Shown here piece by piece: positions 8,335-14,815 of a DNA stretch of 16,891 nucleotides (the first letter of the stretch is position 1; each line of letters starts with the position of its first letter). Origin of the DNA: Lachnospiraceae bacterium (GTDB taxonomy: Bacteria; Bacillota; Clostridia; Lachnospirales; Lachnospiraceae); NCBI GenBank assembly GCA_900767585.1, contig CAAFZP010000084.1, positions 1 through 16,891 of the forward strand, read 5' to 3'. The notes under the pieces were generated by a model. The model did not search any database. It was not told the origin of the DNA and saw nothing but the letters and a program-made list of their open reading frames with translations. The position numbers were made by a program, and so were the translations under genes.

Positions 8335-9357
8335 TTATTTGATTACCTTAATCCAGCCTTCTGGTGCCTCGATACGTCCCATCTGGATACCTGTCAGAGC
8401 GTCATACAGCTTCTTTGTATATGGTCCCATCTCTTCCATTCCACTTGGGAAGCAGATTTCCTTGCCGTGGTCGTTAATCTTTCCAACTGGAGAGATAACT
8501 GCAGCTGTACCACACAGACCACACTCTGCGAAATCCTTAACCTCATCGAAGTAAACCTCTCTGTGCTCCACCTTCATGCCAAGGTACTTCTCTGCAACTA
8601 CCATCAATGAACGACGTGTGATAGAAGGAAGGATACTGTCTGACTTTGGTGTTACCAATGTGCCATCCTTTGTAACGAAGATGAAGTTTGCTCCACCTGT
8701 CTCCTCTACCTTTGTACGTGTTGCAGCATCCAGATACATATTCTCAGCGAAGCCCTGATTATGTGCATCTACGATTGGATATAAGCTCATAGCGTAGTTC
8801 AATCCAGCCTTGATATGACCTGTTCCATGAGGTGCTGCACGGTCATAATCACTGACACGGATTACGATTGGCTTTGCACCGCCCTTGAAGTAAGGACCAA
8901 CTGGTGTACAGAATACACGGAACTGATACTCATCCGCTGGCTTTACACCGATAACCGGGTTGCTGCCGAACATATATGGACGGATGTACAGGGTTGCACC
9001 GGAACCATATGGTGGTACCCAGTCAATATTCGCCTCTACTGTCTTTACGACTGCATCAACCCACTTATCCTCCGGATATACAGGCATCTCCAGACGCTTG
9101 CAGGAATCTGCCATACGGGATGCATTTAAGTCAGGACGGAAAATCACGATCTGTCCCTTCTCTGTTGTATATGCCTTCAAACCTTCAAAACATGTCTGTG
9201 CATACTGAAGAACTCCGGCACACTCACTCAGATTAACTGTTGCATCCTCGGTCAGTACACCATCATCCCATGCACCGTTCTTATAGTTTGATACGAAACG
9301 CTTGTCTGTCTGCACATAGCCAAAGCCGAGTGAAGACCAATCAATATTTTTGCTCAT
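8335..9357 (-). CDS. ilvE: Branched-chain amino acid aminotransferase
   Basis: 340 residues, a PLP fold-type IV aminotransferase that interconverts Leu, Ile and Val with their 2-oxo acids using 2-oxoglutarate/glutamate. The length and motifs fit the longer BCAT class (ilvE_II type): FEGLKAY (57-63), LYIRPYMFG (123-131), the PLP lysine in GHIKAGLNYAMS (Lys183), ETGGANFIFV (219-228) and GTAAVISPVG (283-292). A CGLC pair at 279-282 just precedes the last motif; whether it is redox-active, as is a differently placed CXXC in mammalian BCAT, is unknown. AAAGGAAG lies 9 nt upstream of the ATG. The gene has its own extended -10 promoter and follows ridA on the same strand. No T-box or other leader structure fits in the short 5' region. 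Confidence 0.96.
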   Translation of the reverse strand: MSKNIDWSSLGFGYVQTDKRFVSNYKNGAWDDGVLTEDATVNLSECAGVLQYAQTCFEGLKAYTTEKGQIVIFRPDLNASRMADSCKRLEMPVYPEDKWVDAVVKTVEANIDWVPPYGSGATLYIRPYMFGSNPVIGVKPADEYQFRVFCTPVGPYFKGGAKPIVIRVSDYDRAAPHGTGHIKAGLNYAMSLYPIVDAHNQGFAENMYLDAATRTKVEETGGANFIFVTKDGTLVTPKSDSILPSITRRSLMVVAEKYLGMKVEHREVYFDEVKDFAECGLCGTAAVISPVGKINDHGKEICFPSGMEEMGPYTKKLYDALTGIQMGRIEAPEGWIKVIK

Positions 9358-9399
9358 GATTTATTACTTCCTTTCCCTCATGCGTATTATCTGCCCTTT

Positions 9400-9427
9400 A
9401 TTTTACCACTCATATGTAATTATGCAA
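9400..9427 (-). promoter_or_regulatory. Extended -10 promoter of ilvE
   Basis: Reading the minus strand: TTGCAT (9422-9427), a 16-nt spacer and TAAAAT (9400-9405), preceded by TGG, which supplies an extended -10. Transcription would begin near 9393, about 36 nt before the ilvE ATG. Confidence 0.55.
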
Positions 9428-9487
9428 GCAGAAAATAACATAATCGAGCGTTTTCACTTGTTTTTACTGTTCAATATACTTATTATA

Positions 9488-9868
9488 TTATTTTTTGATT
9501 GCGATTGCTTCGATTTCAATCTTCACATCCTTTGGAAGTCTTGCAACCTCCACACACGAACGTGCCGGACAGTCTTTCTCAAAGAACGTTGCATATACTT
9601 CATTCACTGCCGCAAAATCATTCATATCTTTAATAAATACCGTAGTCTTTACCACATGCTCTGCATCGCTGCCTGCCTCATTCAACAACGCAATCAGGTT
9701 TCCGATTGCCTGCTTCGCCTGTGCCTTAACATCGCCTGTCTCAAGTTCTCCAGTCTCCGGAATAATCGGAATCATACCGGATGTATAAATCATATCTCCA
9801 ACTGCAATTGCCTGTGAATATGGACCGATTGCTGCCGGTGCCTTTGGTGTCTGAATCACTGTCTTCAT
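9488..9868 (-). CDS. ridA: RidA family enamine/imine deaminase
   Basis: 126 residues, full length for the YjgF/YER057c/UK114 family. It hydrolyses reactive 2-aminoacrylate and related enamines released by PLP enzymes. Family marks are PAAIGPYSQA (11-20), YTSGMIP (28-34), VKTTVFIKDMNDF (73-85) and PARSCVEVARLPKD (101-114), containing the active-site Arg103, then EIEAIA (118-123). A perfect AGGAGGT site lies 7 nt before the ATG. It follows cvfB by 32 nt and precedes ilvE, whose product is a known victim of 2-aminoacrylate in enteric bacteria, so co-location with ilvE fits its role. It should form a trimer in the cytosol. Confidence 0.95.
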   Translation of the reverse strand: MKTVIQTPKAPAAIGPYSQAIAVGDMIYTSGMIPIIPETGELETGDVKAQAKQAIGNLIALLNEAGSDAEHVVKTTVFIKDMNDFAAVNEVYATFFEKDCPARSCVEVARLPKDVKIEIEAIAIKK

Positions 9869-9900
9869 AATATAAGTACCTCCTGCATATAAAATAATCT

Positions 9901-10740
9901 TTAATCAACCAGTTCGATTGTCTTCTCTGTGATGCGGATCTTTCCTTCTTTCAGAAGATGCCCACACGCACGTTTAAATGCGTTTTTACTAAGCCCGAAC
10001 TCTTTTTTGATTATATCCTTATCCGCTTTATCTGTAAATGGCAAAACGCCCTTATAACTCTTTATGATGGCATATACCATCTCGCTGTCATCTTCCATCT
10101 GGGCATATGCGAGCTTGCGCAATGCAAGATCTGCCTTCCCATCCGGGCGTATCTTCACGATTCTTCCGTGGACGACATCGCCCACCCGCACAGGTGCATA
10201 TAACTCACTTGTGTAAATCAGTCCCGGGTATTTGTCATCAATTGCCACAAATGCGCCCATCTCTTTTTTGAATTCATAGACAGTTCCTGTAAATTCCTGT
10301 CCCTCCTCATATCCTTCAATCGGGGATAGTTCCTTTCCGATCTTCATGGACACGGCAAGTCTGCCGGATTTGTCCACATACATCCGGACCAGGTAGGATT
10401 TTCCTTCCTGGACTTTTGCAGTCTGTTCTTTGAATGGGAGCAATACATCCCGTTCCAGGCCGCAGTCCATAAATGCACCGAGACTGGTTACATTTTTCAC
10501 CTGCAGTTTTTTTATTTCTCCTACAGTAATCAGCGGTGTGTTCGTCGTCGCGATCAGCCGGTCCTGGGAATCCCGGTAGATAAATACACGGATTGACGCG
10601 CCCGCTTTCACACCTTCCGGCACCTGTTTTCTCGGAAGCAGGACTGTATCGGCTGTTTTACTGTCTTCTTCCCCCAGATAAATACCAAAATCCTTCGACC
10701 GGATTACTTTTAATTCATTCCATTTTCCTATTTCTATCAT
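9901..10740 (-). CDS. cvfB: CvfB/YitL-type S1 RNA-binding protein
   Basis: 279 residues, near the usual length for CvfB, a protein with tandem S1-like domains and a winged-helix C-terminus that binds RNA and affects virulence and gene expression in staphylococci. S1-like repeats are visible at about 1-60 (VIRSKDFGIYLGE), 68-130 (VTSLGAFMDCGLERDVLLP) and 140-205 (KEMGAFVAIDDKYPGLIY). The last 70 residues form the winged helix (KEFGLSKNAFKRACGHLLKEG). The ATG at 10738-10740 is chosen because AGGAG lies just upstream and MIEIGKWNELKV matches the family start. A TTG 36 nt further upstream lies inside the preceding terminator and is unlikely. It probably heads or shares a unit with ridA. Confidence 0.9.
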   Translation of the reverse strand: MIEIGKWNELKVIRSKDFGIYLGEEDSKTADTVLLPRKQVPEGVKAGASIRVFIYRDSQDRLIATTNTPLITVGEIKKLQVKNVTSLGAFMDCGLERDVLLPFKEQTAKVQEGKSYLVRMYVDKSGRLAVSMKIGKELSPIEGYEEGQEFTGTVYEFKKEMGAFVAIDDKYPGLIYTSELYAPVRVGDVVHGRIVKIRPDGKADLALRKLAYAQMEDDSEMVYAIIKSYKGVLPFTDKADKDIIKKEFGLSKNAFKRACGHLLKEGKIRITEKTIELVD

Positions 10741-10760
10741 ACGTCTCCTGCTTTCTGATA

Positions 10761-10792
10761 AAAATAGACCACGCAAATCTGTGGTCTATTTT
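10761..10792 (-). terminator. Intrinsic terminator after the 116-aa gene, ahead of cvfB
   Basis: A perfect 12-bp stem: AAAATAGACCAC (10761-10772) pairs with GTGGTCTATTTT (10781-10792) around an 8-nt loop. On the minus strand the stem ends in TATTTTTATC. The TAG stop of the upstream gene (10786-10788) lies inside the ascending arm, and the cvfB start is only 20 nt beyond. Read-through may supply cvfB, because I see no good separate promoter. Confidence 0.8.
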
Positions 10793-11136
10793 TTCTTGTC
10801 CTTATTCAGCTTCAATACTTTGTTCTTGATAAAGGCCGCCTCTGTCTCATCCGCTTTTGTAAAGCCCATGTCTTCTAATACTTTGGGAGAATTCGTAAGA
10901 GAAAATACAGACATGCCTTTCTCGTTCATCTTATCCTTGTAACCATTGAATACGTCCACAATCGCATACGTATCCTTCGTCCGGCGGTCCGGGCTCGCCA
11001 TCACATTTCGGATACACCAGGAATTAAATTCGCTGCCCTTCTCCGGCACAGGGATATCATCGCCTTTTACTTTTTTTACATATATGCTTTCTGTATCACA
11101 AATGGCCCACGGAACCACATATATAATACTGCTCAT
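10786..11136 (-). CDS. Small protein of unknown function
   Basis: 116 residues; I do not recognise the family. The first 15 residues are mildly hydrophobic (IIYVVPWAICD), but this is not a convincing signal peptide or membrane helix. The rest is soluble and ends in a lysine-rich tail (KVLKLNKDKKK). A central segment, EFNSWCIRNVMASPDRRTKD, and VFNGYKDKMNEKG have no motif I can name. It is supported as a real gene by a near-perfect promoter at 11187-11215, an AAGGA site 8 nt before the ATG, and an intrinsic terminator at its end. It is monocistronic apart from possible read-through into cvfB. Confidence 0.7.
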   Translation of the reverse strand: MSSIIYVVPWAICDTESIYVKKVKGDDIPVPEKGSEFNSWCIRNVMASPDRRTKDTYAIVDVFNGYKDKMNEKGMSVFSLTNSPKVLEDMGFTKADETEAAFIKNKVLKLNKDKKK

Positions 11137-11186
11137 CTTTATTTCCTTTCAAACCTGCGTTTCTTATCCAGCGTTCAACATGTGCA

Positions 11187-11215
11187 ATCATATAGTATTT
11201 GTTTCCGTTTGTCAA
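11187..11215 (-). promoter_or_regulatory. Consensus sigma-A promoter for the 116-aa gene
   Basis: On the minus strand: TTGACA (11210-11215), a 17-nt spacer and TATGAT (11187-11192). The expected start is near 11180, about 45 nt before the ATG at 11136. Confidence 0.85.
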
Positions 11216-11621
11216 ACAATTATTTATCCAATTCCTGACAAATGTATGGTTTTGATTCATGAAAAAATCTCCATACAAATTTTTTTAAATTTTTTCAAAT
11301 TATCAATAGTATTTTTTCGTTTCGGGGTGTTCGGGGCTGTTCCGGCTCGTACTGTTGCGAGAAAATACAGCAAATACAAGGCTTTTCTATATGTCGGGCT
11401 GTAAATCGCCTGTTGTGGCTTGCTGTTCCGGCTCGTTCGGGTGTGAATGGGTTTATATTGGGGCGTGTTGATTTCCTGTTGATTTTCCCACCACACCAAC
11501 ACCAGCGGCAACAGGTACACCCCCGGAGGGGGATATATACCCCGCTCAAAGTGCCGAGGGAGTAGTCCGAATACCCTCAAGCAATAAAAGGTTTTTAGAG
11601 AGAGGGTATAGTTTAATTTAC
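11216..11621. other. Gene-free junction between core chromosome and the phage-like element
   Basis: No ORF here has a credible start, ribosome site and recognisable product on either strand. The sequence changes from an AT-rich stretch (11270-11315) to a GC-rich patch (11316-11580), then becomes AT-rich again. Visible structure includes TTCGGGG repeated at 11321 and 11330, a 14-nt direct repeat, and a CCCCC/GGGGG hairpin at 11520-11532. The left boundary of the element probably lies in this stretch. No attachment core can be defined without the right end. Confidence 0.5.
11337..11436. repeat. Two copies of a 14-nt direct repeat, 86 nt apart
   Basis: CTGTTCCGGCTCGT occurs at 11337-11350 and again at 11423-11436. 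The flanking sequences show no further similarity. This could be an integrase arm site, an old duplication or a footprint of insertion; the sequence does not choose between these. Confidence 0.55.
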
Positions 11622-11753
11622 AGTACCATTAGTACCAAAAACAAATAATATTATATCTATCTTTCTATCTGTTACCGAGCAACACAATCAAGATAAGATA
11701 CAATCTTTTGAATGGCACACGGCAGTAGTACCAGTGAAGTACCAACAGTACCA
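11622..11753 (+). repeat. Five AGTACCA repeats in two clusters (iteron-like)
   Basis: AGTACCA occurs at 11622 and 11631 (9 nt apart), then at 11727, 11738 and 11747 (11 and 9 nt apart), all in one orientation. About 90 nt of AT-rich sequence lies between the clusters. Same-strand short repeats at near helical spacing beside an AT-rich stretch, upstream of a helicase operon, resemble replication iterons or recombinase arm sites. The role is inferred. Confidence 0.6.
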
Positions 11754-11845
11754 TTCCAATGATGTAGAAAGTCCCTCCTCAAAAATTTCCGAAAAATCCA
11801 AAAAGAATTTTCGTGTTATTTTCAATACTATCGGTGTTGATTTGC

Positions 11846-11900
11846 TATCTGAATCAGATAAAATTACGCTATTCAGATAACTTCTTGTCCGTATCAGATA
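11846..11900 (+). repeat. TCAGATA operator-like array
   Basis: TATCTGA (11846-11852) and TCAGATA (11854-11860) form a dyad around one base. Two more direct copies of TCAGATA lie at 11873-11879 and 11894-11900. The spacings of 19 and 21 nt place the direct copies on about the same face of the helix. The last copy abuts the -35 of the following promoter, so binding there should affect transcription. No repressor gene is in the window to pair with it. Confidence 0.6.
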
Positions 11901-11901
11901 G

Positions 11902-11929
11902 TTGTAATTTATGCCCCATTTGCTATAAT
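11902..11929 (+). promoter_or_regulatory. Extended -10 promoter of the phage-like operon
   Basis: TTGTAA (11902-11907), a 16-nt spacer and TATAAT (11924-11929), preceded by TGC, giving an extended -10. The expected start is near 11936. It is the only strong plus-strand promoter seen upstream of the gene block starting at 12082. Confidence 0.75.
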
Positions 11930-12001
11930 GGTGGTAACAACAAAATAACCACAGTGATTCGGTCACGCTCTCCGTATTGGTTATGGAGAGAACAAGTTGA
12001 A

Positions 12002-12031
12002 ATGATAGGTGCGTTATCGCACAGAGATTAA
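12002..12031 (+). CDS. Possible nine-residue leader peptide MIGALSHRD
   Basis: An ATG at 12002 opens a nine-codon frame ending in TAA within the apical loop of the terminator. Its codons run through the terminator's whole left arm, so a ribosome here would block the stem. GGAGAG, 11 nt upstream, could act as its ribosome site, and that sequence is itself paired in the preceding hairpin. An in-frame GTG at 11954 could give a longer 25-residue version. The layout resembles translational attenuators of resistance genes, but coding is unproven. Confidence 0.35.
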   Translation: MIGALSHRD

Positions 12032-12058
12032 ATTCTCTGACGATAGCGCACCTTTTTT
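12007..12058 (+). terminator. Intrinsic terminator in the operon leader
   Basis: AGGTGCGTTATCG (12007-12019) pairs with CGATAGCGCACCT (12041-12053), 13 bp with one G-U. A second stem, CAGAGA/TCTCTG, lies inside it, and six T follow (12053-12058). The left arm can instead fold on itself as GTGCG-TTAT-CGCAC (12009-12022 region), an alternative that would weaken the terminator. It lies 24 nt before the first gene of the operon. Confidence 0.85.
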
Positions 12059-12081
12059 GTTGCCGGAAAGGAGGTTCAAGA

Positions 12082-12249
12082 ATGACGGAACAGGAAGCGT
12101 TAGAAGTGGCTCGCAAACAGATTAGAGCAGAGAACGCCGCTTATATGCGGGAATGGAGAAAGCGAAATCCCGAAAAAGACAGGGCTATTCGCAATAGATA
12201 CCGTGAAAAGCTGAAAGCCAAGAGGAAGGAGGGCAAGTCAAATGAATAA
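12082..12249 (+). CDS. Small basic phage-type protein
   Basis: 55 residues, rich in Arg and Lys, mostly helical in character. The stretch AAYMREWRKRNPEKDRAIRN (18-37) resembles short basic segments common in phage proteins of the form YxRxxRxxNPEK, but I cannot assign a function. A strong AAAGGAGG site precedes the ATG. Its TAA (12247-12249) overlaps the start of the next gene (ATG at 12242), giving an 8-nt overlap and tight coupling. Nucleic-acid binding is plausible from charge alone. Confidence 0.65.
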   Translation: MTEQEALEVARKQIRAENAAYMREWRKRNPEKDRAIRNRYREKLKAKRKEGKSNE

Positions 12250-12427
12250 CAACATTATTCCAGTCTATCAGCCGATGAAGGACGCTGTGAAGACCACTGG
12301 CTTGTCCGAGTACTACTTACGCAAGCTGTTGAAAGCCGGGAAACTCCCTCATATTAAGAATGGAGCAAAAATCTTCGTGAATGTACCTCGCCTTTTGGAA
12401 CGTCTTGAAAGCGAGGGAGTGAGCTGA
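12242..12427 (+). CDS. Excisionase-like helix-turn-helix protein
   Basis: 61 residues. The body, TTGLSEYYLRKLLKAGKLPH (18-37) followed by IKNGAKIFVNVPRLLERLES, is a MerR/excisionase-type winged HTH: a helix-turn-helix recognition segment, a short beta wing around NGAKIFVN, and a closing helix. Such proteins direct excision (Xis) or act as small regulators in integrative elements and phages. The gene sits between the small basic protein and the helicase and shares one base with the next start (TGATG). No integrase is in the window, so assignment as Xis rather than a regulator is inferred. Confidence 0.7.
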   Translation: MNNNIIPVYQPMKDAVKTTGLSEYYLRKLLKAGKLPHIKNGAKIFVNVPRLLERLESEGVS

Positions 12428-14199
12428 TGGGGAAAGAACAAGAGCTTCTGAAAATCGGAGAGAATTATGAATCAAGACCCGATGGGACATTGGTTTATAA
12501 GTCACCGATTTTGAGTAAAGACGGTTTCGAGGTTGTAAGAATAGAAGAAACCGCTATCGCAAACCACACCCCTATTCTCAAGGAACAACGAATTGTTGAC
12601 AACGGTGTAGAACAAACCGAGGAATTGCTTTTCGATGTTCGCAGAGCTGGTCGAATGTGGGGTGTTGTCCCGGTCACACTGAAAGATGTGTTGAGCCAAA
12701 CTCCCAACATTAAGTTTGGAGCGGCTTGCCGTATCTTCCTCGAGCGAGGTGCAAAGAACCGTTACAGCGAAGCAATGCAGATTCAGTGTGAAAACGCTCT
12801 GCACACAACGGTTTACCAGCATACAGGGTACGCAATGATTAACGGTCAACGAGTATTTCTTAATGGGAATAACAGTGTGACCGCCGAGGGGCTTACCGAT
12901 GGGTACAGCGTTCAGATGGAGGGGAAATTAGACCGTTACGGTTTCACGGCAGAGCGGCATGACAGCCGTTATAAAACACTGTTGATGGATTTACCCAAGG
13001 TTGCACCGAAGCCGCTTATCTATACTGCTCTCGCATATAGCTTTCTGACACCGCTCAATGCGATGTTACAGGAAATCGGCTTTGAACCACGATTCATTCT
13101 GTACTTTGTCGGTAAAACAGGCTCTCAAAAGTCCACTGTGGCAAACCTGTTTCTTTCGTTTTTCGGTATATTCCGGGAAACGGAATCCGCTCCTATCAGT
13201 TTCAAGGACACACCCAACGCCGCTGAAAAGGCGATGGGTCTGCTCAATTCCACATTGACACTGCTCGATGATAGAATCCCTTCCACCACGAAAGGGGTCA
13301 AAGACCAAATGGAGCGCATGGAACAGAGTGTGGCACGAGCTATCGGTGACAGAGCCGGACGAGCAAGAATGAACGCCAACGGTTCTCTCAAATCGGTTTA
13401 CCGCCCTGTTTGCAATCTGATTATCACAGCAGAGGAAGCATACAGCAATGTAGGCGAAAGTGCCATTGCTCGCTCTATCTCCTGTGAGTTGAGACCGGGT
13501 GATGTGAAATTGCCCGAACTGACGGCGGTACAGCAGAGAGCAAGTGAACTGAACGAGTGTATGTCCGAGTACATTCAGTATGTGATTGCAAACTGGGACA
13601 CCATTGCCGAAAAGCTCAAGCCGCTGTTTCTCGAGTTGCGTGATAAAGCCCAAATAGGCGGTCACGGACGTTTGGCGGTTGCCGTGGCACATTTGCAAAT
13701 CGGTATGACTGTTATGTGCGATTGGTTGGAATCCGTCAATGTGCTTACTTCCGAACAGAGTGACACACTCAAGGCGCAGTCGTGGGATATTTTCCTTGCG
13801 CTGTCCGCAGAGCAGAATCGCCGTATTTACGAGGAAAAGCCTGTGAAGCTGTTTCTCAATGCGGTTAAGGAGCTTTTAGACCGGGGAGAAATCCGTTTCT
13901 CGGATTTAACAGCAGAATGTCCTTCGTACAAACCTGTGGGTTATGTTGATGAGTATTTCTACTACTGCTACCCCGACACGATTTACAGCGAAGTGCGAAA
14001 ATTCTATGCCGCACAGGATTTGAATTTTCCGCTCGGAAAGACAGCCCTATTTCAGCAGTTGGCAATCGACAAGCTGATTGAAACCGACAAGAATCAGACT
14101 ACTAAAGCCAAATGGATTACTAATTCAAGCGGCAAAAAGCGTTCTCGCCTTTTATGGTTGAGAAAAGACGCATTAGAAGACAAGGAGGAAAACGAATAA
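12427..14199 (+). CDS. DUF927-type replicative helicase/ATPase
   Basis: 590 residues. The N-terminal region includes the DUF927-like QHTGYAMINGQRVFLNG (131-147). The ATPase core has a Walker A, VGKTGSQKST (228-237), a Walker B-like TLLDD (278-282), an Arg-rich SVARAIGDRAGRARM (301-315) and a sensor-like NLIITAEE (330-337). The C-terminal 150 residues have no motif I can name. DUF927 proteins occur in phages, satellites and integrative elements as presumed primase-associated helicases. Replication of the element from the upstream repeats is a reasonable inference. No separate primase is visible. The start overlaps the previous stop by one base, and the stop overlaps the next start (TAATG), so the three genes are translationally linked. 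Confidence 0.8.
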   Translation: MGKEQELLKIGENYESRPDGTLVYKSPILSKDGFEVVRIEETAIANHTPILKEQRIVDNGVEQTEELLFDVRRAGRMWGVVPVTLKDVLSQTPNIKFGAACRIFLERGAKNRYSEAMQIQCENALHTTVYQHTGYAMINGQRVFLNGNNSVTAEGLTDGYSVQMEGKLDRYGFTAERHDSRYKTLLMDLPKVAPKPLIYTALAYSFLTPLNAMLQEIGFEPRFILYFVGKTGSQKSTVANLFLSFFGIFRETESAPISFKDTPNAAEKAMGLLNSTLTLLDDRIPSTTKGVKDQMERMEQSVARAIGDRAGRARMNANGSLKSVYRPVCNLIITAEEAYSNVGESAIARSISCELRPGDVKLPELTAVQQRASELNECMSEYIQYVIANWDTIAEKLKPLFLELRDKAQIGGHGRLAVAVAHLQIGMTVMCDWLESVNVLTSEQSDTLKAQSWDIFLALSAEQNRRIYEEKPVKLFLNAVKELLDRGEIRFSDLTAECPSYKPVGYVDEYFYYCYPDTIYSEVRKFYAAQDLNFPLGKTALFQQLAIDKLIETDKNQTTKAKWITNSSGKKRSRLLWLRKDALEDKEENE

Positions 14200-14798
14200 T
14201 GTCTACGACAGGAAAGAACCCCGCTCAAAGTTATCTTGAAATGACTGAGAGCATGACCGCAAGCAAGGAAAAAGGGCTTGCACTGGAAAAAGGACACAGC
14301 ATTTATAAGGAAAAATCCGGCGAATATCAAGAGGATAAGCTCCGGGAACTGGTGGCGGCAAAAACCTCTGAATTGGTAGAGACCGCCACAAAAGAAAAGG
14401 TCTCTCTCGAAGATATTGAGAGCGTCAAGGCTCGAACGATTGTTTATCTTCGAGCTTGCGAAGAAACAGGCACATTCCCGAGTTCTCTCGGGCTTGCTCG
14501 TTCGCTGGGGTATTCTGACAGAGCATTGCGGAATTGGCGCAATTATAAATCTGATACCGAAACCGCACAGTGGCTCGAAATGTTCAATGACCTGTGTGCC
14601 GATGTTCTCAATCAGTCCGCATTGAAGAACAATGCCAACAGTATTGTTTCCATTTTCCTCAATAAAGCTATGTACGGTTTCAGAGAAACAAACGAACTGA
14701 TTCTCACCCCGAATAAACCGGGATATGAGGAAGAAGCCGCTTACAGTGCCGAGGACATTAGAAAACGCTATATGGCTGATGTTCCGGCAGAGGACTAA
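14199..14798 (+). CDS. Terminase small-subunit-like DNA-binding protein
   Basis: 199 residues. A charged N-terminus is followed by a helix-turn-helix segment, FPSSLGLARSLGYSDRALRN (93-112). A helical section with NANSIVSIFLNKAMYGFRET (145-164) follows, then an acidic tail with NELILTPNKPG (165-175) and AEDIRKRYM. The order HTH, then 'sIFLnKamYGfretne', then a tail is that of many TerS proteins from Gram-positive siphophages. TerS recognises packaging sites and hands DNA to the large terminase. No large terminase follows, so a different DNA-binding role is possible. The ATG at 14199 has an AGGAGG site and overlaps the helicase stop by one base. Confidence 0.55.
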   Translation: MSTTGKNPAQSYLEMTESMTASKEKGLALEKGHSIYKEKSGEYQEDKLRELVAAKTSELVETATKEKVSLEDIESVKARTIVYLRACEETGTFPSSLGLARSLGYSDRALRNWRNYKSDTETAQWLEMFNDLCADVLNQSALKNNANSIVSIFLNKAMYGFRETNELILTPNKPGYEEEAAYSAEDIRKRYMADVPAED

Positions 14799-14815
14799 GG
14801 AAGGAGGTGTGAGGT

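Larger units (their letters stand above)
11936..12058 (+). ncRNA. Structured leader RNA, possible attenuator
   Basis: The predicted transcript holds a small hairpin GTGA/TCAC (11954-11966). A second hairpin follows, CTCTCC/GGAGAG (11968-11973 with 11985-11990), extended to 9 bp by inner pairs, and then the terminator at 12007-12058. If transcription ends there, the product is a discrete RNA of about 120 nt. It matches no riboswitch I can name. Conditional read-through into the operon is inferred from its placement between promoter and first gene. Confidence 0.5.

Noticed and set aside
9358..9487. T-box or leucine-type attenuator before ilvE
   Set aside because: The space between promoter and ATG is only about 36 nt and has no such structure.
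10741..10776. TTG start giving a longer CvfB
   Set aside because: It falls in the terminator loop region of the preceding gene and has no ribosome site; the ATG at 10740 has AGGAG and matches the family.
11096..11278. 60-residue minus-strand frame
   Set aside because: It overlaps the promoter and the start of the better supported 116-residue gene and lacks any domain.
11257..11580. 107-residue minus-strand frame in the junction
   Set aside because: It starts at TTG with no ribosome site, shows no recognisable domain, and overlaps another open minus-strand frame of similar length in the same DNA.
11688..12116. 142-residue minus-strand frame
   Set aside because: It runs antisense through the first operon gene, the terminator, the promoter and the repeat clusters, and has no family resemblance.
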